In this document: positions 1 to 11,300 of the stretch, piece by piece
Numbering within the stretch: position 1 is the first letter of the stretch
How the letters are laid out: each line of letters opens with the position of its first letter
Source: Capitulum mitella
Taxonomy: Eukaryota > Arthropoda > Thecostraca > Pollicipedomorpha > Pollicipedidae
NCBI GenBank assembly: GCA_030062745.1
Contig: CP099844.1
Location: forward strand, 22,258,596 to 22,322,595
Direction: 5' to 3'
Length of the DNA stretch: 64,000 bases
Program-made: the position numbers and the translations under genes
Notes under the pieces: generated by a model
The model's input: the letters and a program-made list of their open reading frames with translations, nothing else
Told to the model about the DNA's origin: nothing
Databases searched by the model: none

Positions 1-218
1 ATTTGTTTAACATGCAGAGGAATGTGAGATCAACATGGATTTCGGCAACCTTTCAGCACAAGGCCAAACTCAGTGTTGCCGGGCAACAGGTAACCGCCCA
101 CCGCCGCCGGCTGTCCTGACCGCACCTCAGCCCCTCCCCCCTCCCGCGGACCCTGCCGTCTGCTTCCGCAGCCTGCGGCCGGTCCGCCGCCGCCGCCGCC
201 GCTCGCTGTGCCGTGCCG

Positions 219-226
219 TATAAAGG
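219..226 (+). promoter_or_regulatory. TATA box of the secreted-peptide gene
   Basis: TATAAAGG lies 100 bases before the ATG at 319. An initiator-like GCAGT follows, with its A at 249, exactly 30 bases after the first T of the box. That is the spacing expected for a focused RNA polymerase II start, so a 5' leader of about 70 bases (249-318) is predicted. The start site is inferred from spacing alone. Confidence 0.7.
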
Positions 227-318
227 CGCCGCCTGGCGACCGGCCGGCAGTAACCATTCACCGCCCGCTCTCTGCGTCTCAGTGATCACCCAGGGTCTCC
301 CCGCTCACCGCTGCAGAT

Positions 319-979
319 ATGATCAAGGTGGGTGCGTGGCTCACTCTGACAGTCCGTGGTGGGGTGCGGGATTCGCTCCGACCGTCCGTGGTGGGGTGTG
401 GGACTCCCTCCGACCGGCCGTGACGGGCCCGTACGTTACGCTGTTTGATGGACAGAATGACGTCTGGCTCCTATTGGTTGCTGGCATTGCGTGGGGGGAA
501 ATGTGTTTTAATCTGTGCCAGGAATATTTCTTTTCGACACTTTACTGTGTTAGAAGGATGCAAATTTGGCCCTGAAGCCTGAGCAGATGCTTGTCTTCGT
601 CACTGCATTGCTTTTGAAGTATTCGAAGTTGCAGCGCAATGCAGCCGGCTAGTCCACAACACCACGATTGTCCCTCAGTTTATAGGTCTCATGCTGATTG
701 TTTTTTTTTTCGTTCTAATGAGCGGTGCTTTTGCTGCAGGCGCTGATCTTTCTGGCCGTGCTGGCTGCGGCGAACGCCTTCTTCTTCGGAAGCTTCGGCC
801 TTGGAAAGCGAGGTTACGGCCACCGCGGCCACGGGCACGGTCACGGACATGGCCACGGGTACGGCCATGGATACGGCCACGGCTATGGTTACGGCAGCGA
901 CTACGGCTACGGATACCAGCCTGTCAGCTACGACTACGCCGATTACGACTACGGCTACGGAGGATACGGCTACCACTGA
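319..979 (+). CDS. Small secreted Gly/His/Tyr-rich protein, two exons
   Basis: Exon 1 (319-327) encodes only Met-Ile-Lys and ends at a GTGGGT donor. Exon 2 starts at 740 after a CAG acceptor and ends at the TGA at 977-979. The joined frame is 82 residues. It begins with a clean signal peptide (MIKALIFLAVLAAANA, about 16 residues), then FFFGSFGLGKR, then a low-complexity tail of His-Gly and Tyr-Gly pairs that turns into Tyr-Asp repeats and ends in GYGYH. An intron inside the signal peptide after a tiny first exon is common in arthropod cuticle and secreted-peptide genes. The tail resembles cuticular or glycine-rich antimicrobial-type proteins, but no family can be assigned. The GKR could be an amidation and cleavage signal. 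A TATA box and initiator sit upstream. No AATAAA was found in the 600 bases after the stop. Confidence 0.75.
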
Positions 980-3194
980 TTCCCGCCAAGAGCGCCGGAG
1001 ATGAGTGACTGCCGCTGAAGTCGCAGGGCACTGGCCCCCGTAGCGAGGGCTGCGTCCGACCGGACGGAGGCTGTCGTCCCGTCCACGTTAGCGAACTGTT
1101 GCCGTCGTTGTGATTATTGCTGCAACAACACTTCGCTCAGCGTGCTGGCTTACACACCAGCATGTCTAGGAAAATGCAGCATCGCACATCGACCGTACTG
1201 GCAGAGTTGCGTGCGTCACAAGTCAGCCATTGGTTCAATGCTACGCGCGGAGCATACGGGATGTTCAGGCTTCTATGCCACTTCACGTCTCACGACACAT
1301 CCTGCTTAATCATCGGCGGTGCTCAGCTAACACGAATCGTGTGCTTTCTGTGTCGATGTGCGATGCGTGCTTCATACCTCAGCGTCTTGTGTTGCACCGA
1401 CATTTGTGTGCCTTTGATGTCAGCTCAGTATTTATTCGCATGATGAATATACAAGATATGTTTGTAATTCTGATGTGAATGGCTTCGTTGGTTTGTATCA
1501 TGATTTTAACAGCTTCAGAAAGCGTGTGAATAGCATTGCCATCAATGTGTATGCAATAGTGAAAATGTTTGGCTCGTTCAGTAGGTCGGTGGATATAGAC
1601 AGGCAGAGCTAATGCGATCGAATACCCGCAGTTTTCTCGGTGGCCGAGAGCAGTTCAAAACGACAAATTTAGGCCCAACGACACCCATTTTCCTCAACTC
1701 TCGTAAACAGATCAGGTAACTTTGGACGTCGCAAAAGGAACAAAGCCCTAGGGTCGAAGCCAATGGATTCCTAGGAAATGCCCTCTTGTGGTCGAAATTT
1801 AACGTTTTCTACGCACGAAAAACGAAAATATATAAAAACTTCCAGACCCCTCAAAAATGGAGTGGCCAAAACCCGATGAAATTTCGATTCTGAAAGGGTA
1901 AGGTTCGTCTCGACCTCCTCCATGGGGAAATCTTGCCCATGTCCCTGCAATGCCCTCAAGTCTATTCGAAGTTGCGCAAGCCTTTTTCTGCATGGCCGTG
2001 TTTCCCGCAGCGACATTGTCGGCATTGCTGCAGAAATAGTAACCGAACGTTCCGTGCCGTCAACATTCCACGCACGGCCGTAATTGGAACTTGAACTGAA
2101 AGCTCCAGATGCTCGGCGCTGACCTCATCTGTCGCCAGAGGAGAAAAAGCAGTGAGCATACCTCGGCGTGCATGCTTCAGCCACGTAACGAAACAACGCT
2201 GCTTTCACTGGCGACTGGGTCATACGTTCCACACAAGCCGTGCAAGGCTTGCGCGGCTCTGTCATTGCTGAATCAGGTGCATTACTTATGACAAATGCCT
2301 TTTCGGATATATGGACACAAGGTAAAAATAACTAGGAAATGTCTTGTTCGTATATGCAATGTAGAGGTTTCTTGAGTTTGAAAAGGGAACAAGGTTAACG
2401 AGAAAATCTCCACATCTAAATTTAGGTTTGAAACTAATGGACGCACTTGACGAACATGTTCTAAAAGAACAAAATTGTTTCGATCGATTCGAATGATCCT
2501 GACGTATTCCATTGCTAATAAATCGCTCGGCGAGCAGTAGGAGAGCTAGGCCGGCGCCGCCCGCCAGCTCCCGGTGCCCAGCACAGCCAGCAACGTCCGG
2601 CGGGCTGGTCCGTGAAATGCACATTGGGTGCCTGCCTCGTAGAAAGGACAGCGCAATTTTATTCGAATGACTATGGTTTTGATACCTGCAGATGCAGAAT
2701 TAACGATGATGTTAACCTTGTAAAATAGTCATGATCTGTTGCTCCGTTGGATCTCAGTTGTGAGATAACGTCCAAAATTCGCAACACATTTATACCCTGA
2801 AGGTGCAGCCATGTAATGCTACAATTCCACCAGACGATGAACATTTTGTTATTTTTTATTAGAGATATGACTACATTACCGAATAAGGTTCCACCAGGCA
2901 CCGGCCGATGCTGCAGCCGCAGATTTCCAGACTTAATGGTACTTTTTGATTTTGATTGCTGTAGAAATAAACGCACAGAAACTGTTCACGCCGCGAAAAT
3001 TGATCACTTGACAGGTACCGAAGGATTCAAGGTGTCCTCGTGGACAGGCCAGACACAATCGGCGAGCAAGAGAGGGCATTAACTTTTAGCCTGGGTTGAT
3101 TTGGTAACGCGGTTTAGTTCCGATCCAGGCGCGGATACATAGGACATACTTGGGGCATGCACCCTTCCCGATCGAAAACCACGTAAGCTCCAGC
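980..3194. other. Intergenic DNA without a recognised gene
   Basis: This is the 3' flank of the secreted-peptide gene followed by sequence of mixed composition. The open frames are short, overlap on both strands and match no family I know. No tRNA-like or transposase-like segment was seen. Confidence 0.6.
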
Positions 3195-3500
3195 TTGCTC
3201 CATTGAAAGCGGCTCCGCTGACTTCTACTTAACATAGGCTGTCTCCTAACGAAAATTCCCCTGCCCCACTGAAAGCACGTCCCACCCAACTGGACGTTCC
3301 CGCCATTTCTGACGGAAGGTAACCCGTCCACAGCAGGCATTTCTGGTATCAGTAACGCTCGTCCCAACTGAAAACGTTCTGTACCGCCAAAGGTGCCCCT
3401 CGCAACTGAAAGAGCCCTTTTCACCCAGGGTGGGCCAGCCCTCACAGAAAGCGTTTCTAGTGTCAAAGGCGCCTCCTCCTTAATGAAAGCGGCCTCTCGG
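3195..3500. repeat. Degenerate tandem repeat with ACTGAAAGC core
   Basis: About seven imperfect units of roughly 30-50 bases share an ACTGAAAGC-like core followed by C-rich stretches. Examples lie near 3202, 3266, 3369, 3406, 3445 and 3484. Unit length varies, so this is an old, decayed array. No coding potential was seen. Confidence 0.5.
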
Positions 3501-3610
3501 ATCCCGTCCATGTTACTCCCCTCCCCCGTGGGTTGCCTTCGCGATCGAAATTCCTGGATTTCACTTCGGTTTGAGACCGAAATTGGAAGCAGTCTTGGCA
3601 ACAACGTGAT

Positions 3611-3720
3611 AGCCCGCTGAGGTTAGACACATTATTTCAGGAGCGCTGCTACCGGAATTCTAACAGCAGAGTAAAATCAAAGCAAATATGGTATTTTTGT
3701 TTTTTGTTTGGCTGGTTGTT
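3611..3720 (+). repeat. Direct repeat, copy A
   Basis: This segment shares order and motifs with copy B at 4353-4465: CCCGC(T/C)GAGGT, then ATTATTTCAGG, GCTACC, TCAAAGCA and TATGGTATTT, ending in a T-rich run and GTTTGGCTG. The copies are about 745 bases apart and moderately diverged. The family is unknown. Confidence 0.6.
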
Positions 3721-4352
3721 CACACTATATGCCCCGATCCCGATCTCACCCTGTCCCGACCAACGCTCTATTGATAGCTGGTCTGTGATCAAACCAAAAA
3801 CCGGGAAAACCTGTCATTCTTGTGTTACACTCGGGATCAGTGGAGGCACTCTAGTTCAGCACAAGAAAATCTCAGCCTTTCCCACCCGTAGCACAGGGGC
3901 ACGGAAACTCCTCTTCAGATGGGGGGTGAAGCATTTTGGGCCAATCCTTTCCAATCAACGCCCATAGCAGCAATGACAACTTTCAAAAGAGCTGGCTTCC
4001 GCGCCTATGGTTACACATATTCACAGTTCGCACTAGCACATTTTTACCACACCTTACCTAATCACATCACTATGTACGACAACCTTGAAAAGACATTTTC
4101 TTTCAATAAAGATATCTTAGAGTAAAAACATGTTTGTGAAATAAAACAAAAAATACGATGTGGTCTCAAATAGTTTTAGGGAGGCGTATGGCCCTCCATC
4201 ATTCTAAATCTATTGAATGCAAAGGTGTATTTTTCCAGTACTAAGGTGAGCAAAGCGTCGGTGACGCGCCGGAATCGGAGATATTGGTGTTTGTTTTGTT
4301 CCCATTGTTTGTGTAGTGCGTAACTACGAGCGGGCCTTTGGCAGCAGCGTGA

Positions 4353-4465
4353 GAACCCGCCGAGGTGGGTAGAAATTATTTCAGGGACGTGGCTACCATC
4401 GTGTTAAAAGTGCCGTGCAGTCAAAGCATATATGGTATTTCTGTCATTGTTTGGCTGCTGATTCA
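4353..4465 (+). repeat. Direct repeat, copy B
   Basis: This is the second copy of the 3611-3720 segment, with the same ordered motifs, including AATTATTTCAGGG, GTGGCTACC, TCAAAGCATATATGG and TTTGGCTG. It may be a duplicated fragment of a dispersed repeat. Confidence 0.6.
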
Positions 4466-4839
4466 GTGTATGAAGACCCGACTCCGAAATGTCGAAAAAA
4501 TGTAAGGACGTTTTCGTAAGCTGTGCAGAATTTATATGTCATTCCGTCGCATGTTATATAGAAGGGGAAACTGGTATGCTTAACGTTTTGCCTAAATTTA
4601 AAATAAAAGTTCTAGGGTGTCACGATAATCATGCCCTGTAATGGAAGCAAATGCAACATATTTGCAAATGTCAAAAATATACTTGCAAAAAATGTTTCCG
4701 GTGAGCTGATGTACTATGCTAGACAAATAGTGTGTCTGTATCTGCCACCTTAACACCCAGAAATAGTTTCGTAGAGACATCTAATCACTGTCAGAGAGAG
4801 AATTCCTAGATAGGCAAGACGTAATGTGCTTTGCAGCTG

Positions 4840-5258
4840 AATAATAAATAGCAGCTTCAGGTTACTGTTAATGGTCTCTTATCATATGCCAGAATGGCAA
4901 ACAGTGGAAGTCAAAAATTACATCAGTGTAATCCATGCCTTATTACAGTTTAAACAGATATGCACTTAGTGAGTGTCCATTGGTTGGTTGTAAATCCTGT
5001 GCATGGGTTAAGGAAATCATGCAGATCAAGTTGATTCAGGTTATTGTCACATTGATTTATGGAACCAAATTGGTGCCTGCAGCTTTAATGAGCCGTGTTA
5101 GTTATCCTGCGGCTAAATTGGGAAAAGAGAACAGGAACATTTATCATGTAGCATGCAAGACAAGTGTGAGCATACAAGACAACTGTGTAATAGTGAGGCA
5201 ACAAAGCTTTGTATGGAAAAGTTTGGCCAGGTATGAGATTAACTTTTCATTAATTATA

Positions 5259-5289
<31 letters not shown>

Positions 5290-7860
5290 TGACATTTAGC
5301 TAATGTCACATGCATTTTTCATTTGATAAGAATCATTCTGTTTGACAATTTTGACCTTAGTGCTACTATTCATTGTGATATGGTGCAAGATCTTATCCAT
5401 TATTTATGTAAGTAGTGCCCACAAAATTGGTTTTCCCTTATAGGTTGTAGCCCTACAATAAAGTGTAACAAATAAATGCATAGGACTTGCAGATAGTCAG
5501 CCTTGTCCAAAGGGCTATTTTGGCTGAGGTTGCCATGATTTTCAATCCAGGCAGTATTGAAATATTTGGATAAATAAGTACTATTAATTTCCAGTGGTGC
5601 ATTTCTGTAATGACATAGGAATGAGGGTGGTTAAAAGGTACTTATATTGCTTCTTTTAGTGTTGTGCTGCAGAAGGAGAACACTTCTTAATTTTTTATGA
5701 ACCATGATGCAATTTCTGCTGATTACTCCCTGGTGGCACAAAATGCTGGGGGCATTAATAACATAATTAGACCTCTCCTCACAGCCATTGAGGCAGGGCA
5801 TTGCCAGTCCAATAGTGACATTTATGACATGATAATGAGGATGATAAAATTGCCACATTTAGGGGCATTCAGTGCATCTGCCAATGTGTTTGCTTGGCCT
5901 TACTTCATTAAGATTTCACTAACATTTACCAGTTCATTTGTGATCTGTTATTTGGACTTTGTCTTTCAGCTTCCCAAGCTGTGATACTTTTATTCTGCTT
6001 CTCCTTCATTTGTTTCAGGATTGTCATGTGCATTTGATGTCTTTTATGTTGACAAACTGTCTTATGATTTTGCTTTTTGATCTTGGAAGTTATTTTTATT
6101 TCTTTGTTTAATTGGCCACAGTAAGTTCTGTCTTGCTTTTACATATGTTTGTTGAATCATGGTGATTTAAATGCGATTTTTCTGTCACCCAGCCCGTTAG
6201 CAGTAATCAGGAGTGCCCTACCTTGCTCATGTGAAATAATAACATTATATGGTGTTTTCAGTTCTACTTTGAAAATTTCTATCACCCAGTCCCTGCTTTT
6301 GTCTTTGCTACTCATGCCATCAGTATTAGTGGTGCCATGTTAAGTTCTAATGATATAGTTATGTGCATTGGTGTGTACTTTGATTGAAGACTTGATATTA
6401 ACTTTTGGTTTTCCCAGCATGTCTTCTTGATGATATTCCCCATTTCATCAGTGTAACAAAGCAGTCATGAACAACAAGTGTGTTTATGTACACTTTCAAG
6501 TGGGATATGATTTTCAATGTCAGGAGCTGCTCAGTTGTTTTATGTAGCAAACAGCTGATGAAATATGCAACATTCAGACCCAGTCTAAAAACTCCCTCTG
6601 GAATAACCTTTATGTAGAGAAACTACTCATTACTTTCATGATTTCTGCAGCATATCATCCATCATGAGCACTGTGGCATGGAGAGAACAGTTGGGAAGGT
6701 TCTGTAGGACTTGTAAGCCATGCCATTATCTTATAGTAAATTTGATCCAGATGCCTTTCTTGGGTGCTTTGGAATCAGAGTCCATGCTGAGCAATGCTTG
6801 TTTCACAGACCCCTAGTATCTGCACACCTGATGGCACAGTGTAAGTTAACAGCAGCATCATGTTGAAGCAAGAGTTTTCTGTGCTGACATGAATGACATG
6901 GTCATGCAGTAGCCTGTGTTGCCATCCATGGATCAGTTGCCTGCTCCCCTGGGGGAGAAGTAGCAAGTGCTGAGGTGACTCAATACCACCTGGCCAGGGT
7001 TGAAAGGATTGACTGGCACTCTGTCAACTTGACCACTGACAGTAATGTATTAGAAGACCTGTGCTCTTGCAGTTGGCTTCTTTTTAATAATACCATGCCC
7101 ATTGATAATTTAGATTCCAGCATTTCCATGCATGAACCATCTCAGAAAGTTAGTGTTGTGTCACTTATATACATGCATACATCAATACTCATATACATAT
7201 GTCACACATCATATGCCTAAACACTCATTTCACTTGTACATAAGTACATGCCCATAATTGACCAGGAGAGTAATTTTGGCAGAAGAACAGTGTAAAATTG
7301 TATGAGTAAAATTGTATGAGGAAACTTCCCAAGTTTCAAGTTTCTTCAGTACAACAAAAAAGAATTCTTGATTTTCAAAAGATTGTTTATGTAGAGGGCA
7401 TGTAGTCCTGTATGCAGTTCTGGGAAGAATGTGGAAGTGGTACCTCTCAGCACACTACAAGTAGTACTCTGTGTAGTAGCTTGCACTTCGCTTTATTTAT
7501 GAATGTAATGACATTGTTCTGCTCTAGTGTTTTCCATTTTTGGCAAAACTGATCTTTTTCCCATGAAGGAGTGATGAACTGTTCCACATAGAATGCATCC
7601 TGAGGTGTCTTTTAACATATTTCTTAGTTTTTGTTGTATTGGAAAATAGTGTTACAGGCCCAATTGATTAATGGCATTTCTTGCACTTCATATACTTTTC
7701 ACACATATCTATTAGTTTATCCTGTTGTGGCATTTTGTCTTGATTTGGCTGTGCATTATGAGCTCTCTTGAATTCTGTTAACCATCCAAATGTATCTTCA
7801 ACTTTTTTGATTAGTTTTTAAATATGGTTTGATTGTTAAAAAAAATCTTTTTTTATAAGT
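4840..7860. other. AT-rich block almost devoid of CpG
   Basis: Composition changes sharply here. Reading line by line, I find only two CpG dinucleotides between 5161 and 7440 (2,280 bases), although C and G are both common and GpC, TpG and CpA are frequent. Flanking DNA on both sides is CpG-rich. The block includes a short (AT)n run at about 5261-5290. No protein family was recognised in its short open frames. It may be an old, heavily methylated repeat or DNA of other origin. Confidence 0.7.
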
Positions 7861-8190
7861 TTTTAATGCTAATGGCTTTCGTTTGTGGAAACATTTAGTC
7901 ACGTTTTTTTTAAATTTTTCTAAAAAAATTTTTTATATATTTATTAAAAACCCAATTTTTTATTTTTTTTTTTTTTTTATTAAAAAATTTTTTTTTTTTT
8001 TTCTTGAATTCTGTTAACCATCCAAATGTATCTTCAACTTTTTTATATTCGATGTCAGTCTCAATTTAACACTCATGGCTTTGATTCGTTAAACCATGCA
8101 AATGCATCTTCAACTTTTTTATATCAGAAGTCATTCTCTATTTAATGCTAATGGCTTTCGTTCGTGGAAACATTTAGTCACGTTTTTAGT
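7773..8190. repeat. Duplicated AT-rich segment around a poly(T/A) tract
   Basis: Two blocks recur in direct orientation. The first contains AACCATCCAAATGTATC followed by TTCAACTTTTTT (about 7778-7812 and 8018-8045, with a looser third copy near 8093-8122). The second contains GCTAATGGCTTTCGTT then GTGGAAACATTTAGTCACG (about 7868-7907 and 8147-8185). They are separated by a nearly pure T/A stretch at 7905-8002. This looks like a local duplication just upstream of the jub 5' leader. Confidence 0.6.
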
Positions 8191-8296
8191 GCATACTGCT
8201 GCGAAAATCTTGTTAGAGTTCCGTGAACTCCCAGGTCTTCATAATTTGTGTCCTGTAGTAACGGTGTCGTTTTCATAATTTGTGTGCGGTTTTCAG

Positions 8297-8346
8297 GGAA
8301 GTTTTGCCGTCGGTGATCGCCAGCCGGAGCGGCCGCCGCAACGGCC
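8297..8346 (+). other. jub: 5' leader part of the first coding jub exon
   Basis: A pyrimidine-rich TTTTCAG acceptor ends at 8296, and an in-frame TGA lies at 8314-8316 before the ATG at 8347. The coding exon therefore probably begins with 50 untranslated bases and is preceded by at least one noncoding exon further upstream, which I could not locate. Confidence 0.5.
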
Positions 8347-11300
8347 ATGGACCGGACCACGATGAAGCTGATGCAGGAGATGGCCCGCCTTAAGGCCGGC
8401 GGTCAGCAGCCGGCGGCCGGCCGTGGCGGCGGCGGAGGCGGCAGCGGCGGCAGCAGCGGCGGCGGCGGCGGTAGCGGCGGCGGCGGAACTGGCGGCGGCG
8501 GCGGCGGTGGTGGGGGCGGCAGCAGCAGTGGTGCCCAGCCATCTGCGAACGGCGCGCCCGGCGGCGGCGGCGCGGCGCGGTCCGGTGCGGGCCCGCTCAG
8601 CTACAGTCTCTCCAGCTCGCGCACGGGCACGCTGGACACGGGGCAAAAGGTGGCGGACGGCGCGGTCTCGTCGGGCGCGCCGGCCGCCACGGCCGCCTCG
8701 CCAGTGTTCACCGTCAGCCGGCAGAGCGTGATCGCCGCCTCCCGGTACGCCACTCCCAAGCAGCTGGACACGTACTCGAACGGCGCCTCCACGCCGCCTC
8801 CGCCCAACTACAGTGCGCACATGAAGCAGAAGCAGGCGGCGGCGGCGGCGGCCGGCGGCGGCCTATACGCCGGACGGGCGCCGTACGAGCCGCCGCCGCC
8901 CTACATCCACGGCTTGACGGCGGCCGCCTCCATGCAGTCGAGCCCACGCAGCTCGGTCAGCGGCGGCAGCCACGAGGGCGCCATTTACGAGAACGTGGCC
9001 GGCCGCGCCCGGCCGGCGCCGCCGCCACCGGACGGGTCGCGCCGCTCCAGCCTCAGCTCGCAGGACTCGTACCCGCGCGGCGACCTGTACGGCGCGGCGG
9101 CGGCGGCGGCGGCGGCGCCGCCGGCCGCGGCCGCGTCGCCGGTCGGCCGCGCTGACCCGTACGCCGCGGCGGCCGCGTCGCGCGCCGGCGCCGCTGCCGA
9201 GCTGTATCAAGCAGAGGTGTACGCGGCCGGCCTGGCCGGGCAGCGCGGCGCACTGGCGGCCACCTCGCCGCAGCCGCCCGGTCTGCCCGAGCCGTACATG
9301 GTGACGCCGGCGTCGCGCGCGGACGGCCGCGCCCCTCCACTACCAGTACCCGGCCGCCTCGGCGGCCCGGGCGACGCCCACCTCTGACCCGTACCAGACC
9401 GGCACGGCGGCGCGCGCCACGCCCGTCAACGACCTGTACCAGACGGCGGCGCGGCTGGCGCCGGCCCCGCTTGAGCCGTACCCGACGGAGCAGCGGCCGC
9501 GGCCGGTCGCCGTCCCGGACCGCCTCCCGGCCGGCGCGGCCCGCGCCGACCCCTACCAGGCGTACTCGGCGGCCGGACGGGAGCAGGGCGCCGTCGCCGC
9601 GGCCGACCGCTACCTGCGGTTGCTGCAGCAGCGGCCGCCGCTCTACGAGAACGTGGGCGCTGCGCCGGGCAAGGTGGGCGCTGCGGGAGGCGGAGACCGT
9701 GGACGATCACAACAATGCATTGTCGGGCTTGGGGTGTATGTAGTGGGTCTTGTAGACTTGAAGTAGTCCAGCGTGTCGAAGGCTGTTTTTTACGTAAGTA
9801 ATGTTCAAAGCATTTGTCTGCTTAACATTTTTAATGCCTCTTTTTAATGTCGAAAAGCGCTGACGCTTCTAAAAGTGTTTTCACCTTTTTTGCTGGGTTT
9901 TTCAGGCTGTCGTTAGATGCAGTTCGTTTTTTTTCTCTATCGCCTTTTCGTTCATCCACGTGGCGTGCTGACAGCCCGCCCGTGCGTGTCTTTCTCCAGA
10001 TGTACGTGCGCGAGCCGGCCCAGCCGGGGCCGCAGGTGGCGGTGACGACGCCGCCGCCGCCGTACCCGGGCTCGCGGCGTGTCGACTCGGTGCCGACGTC
10101 GGCGGAGCGCCGGCCGGGACCCGCCCACCTACGCCAACCTGTCGCCGGCGCCGGCCTCCGAGCCGGGCGGCGGCGGCCTGCTGCCGTACCAGGTCACGCC
10201 GCCCAAGTCGCAGGCTAGTGGGAGCGGAAGGGGGCAGGCTCAGACGCGGGCGGTGGCCTCGGGGTCGTAGCTGGCGGCGACGGGTCCAGAGGGCTTGTGC
10301 TGGTGCTGGCGGTGGTGGTCTTTGGCGTATCACTGCATGCAGCCATTCAGACTGTTATTAAGTGCTTGGTAGTTCACTCGTTTCGTTCAGAGAAAAGCGC
10401 TTCAGTATGGGGTGCTTAAATTCTGTGGCGCTTTGTGGTCCATGCATTGATAATGTCGGAATGTTCCGTACGTTCACTCCAGTTGCGTTGGTGAATCCCG
10501 TCTGCCATTCAGCAATGACTTGAGACTAAAGACGTATTGGGACACCTGGACAGACTGTAAATGAACGTCGCGACCTTGACAGGGCCCCTCGGAAGCCGAG
10601 AAGAAGCTAGAAGAGCTGACGCGTCAGTTGGAAGAGGAGCTGGAGGGAAGAGAAGAGGAGGGAGAGTATTTCGGTGAGGACCTTTGCGTTGTCGACGTCG
10701 TGCATGGCGATTGTGGTGGTGCAAACCACTTATTTGACTGAGTGTGAAACGCTGATATCCTTTCAACGGTTATTTCGATCTTCGAAATTCCTTGCTCTTT
10801 TCGTGTCATAGAACCAGTTGCTTTACGAGGGATGCAGCAGTACCCTCTGATACACCAGCAGCAGGCGTCACAACTTGTTTGGTTTGTTTGTATAAACCGT
10901 GTCGTGATACGTGCGTGTCGGCGGCCGGCCGTGGTCTGAGTGGCCTCGCTGCGGCCGCAGGCCTGTGCTACACGTGCGGCGAGAAGGTGACCGGCGCCGG
11001 CCAGGCCTGCCAGGCCATGGGCAACCTGTACCACACGAACTGTTTCGTGTGCTGCTCGTGCGGCCGGGCGCTGCGCGGCCGCGCCTTCTACAACGTGCAC
11101 GGCAGGGTCTACTGCGAGGAGGACTACCTGGTGAGCGGTGGAAACGGCCGACCGATCGTGCCCCGTGGGGAGCTTCAGCTGTTTGATTCTGTGGCGTAGG
11201 ATGGTGTGATCTGAATGGGGCATTAGATGCTCGTTTGTGTATTTTTATTGTTTAGTTCTTCAATTCTGTAGCTTACTCACCGGACTGGGTGCATTTGCCT

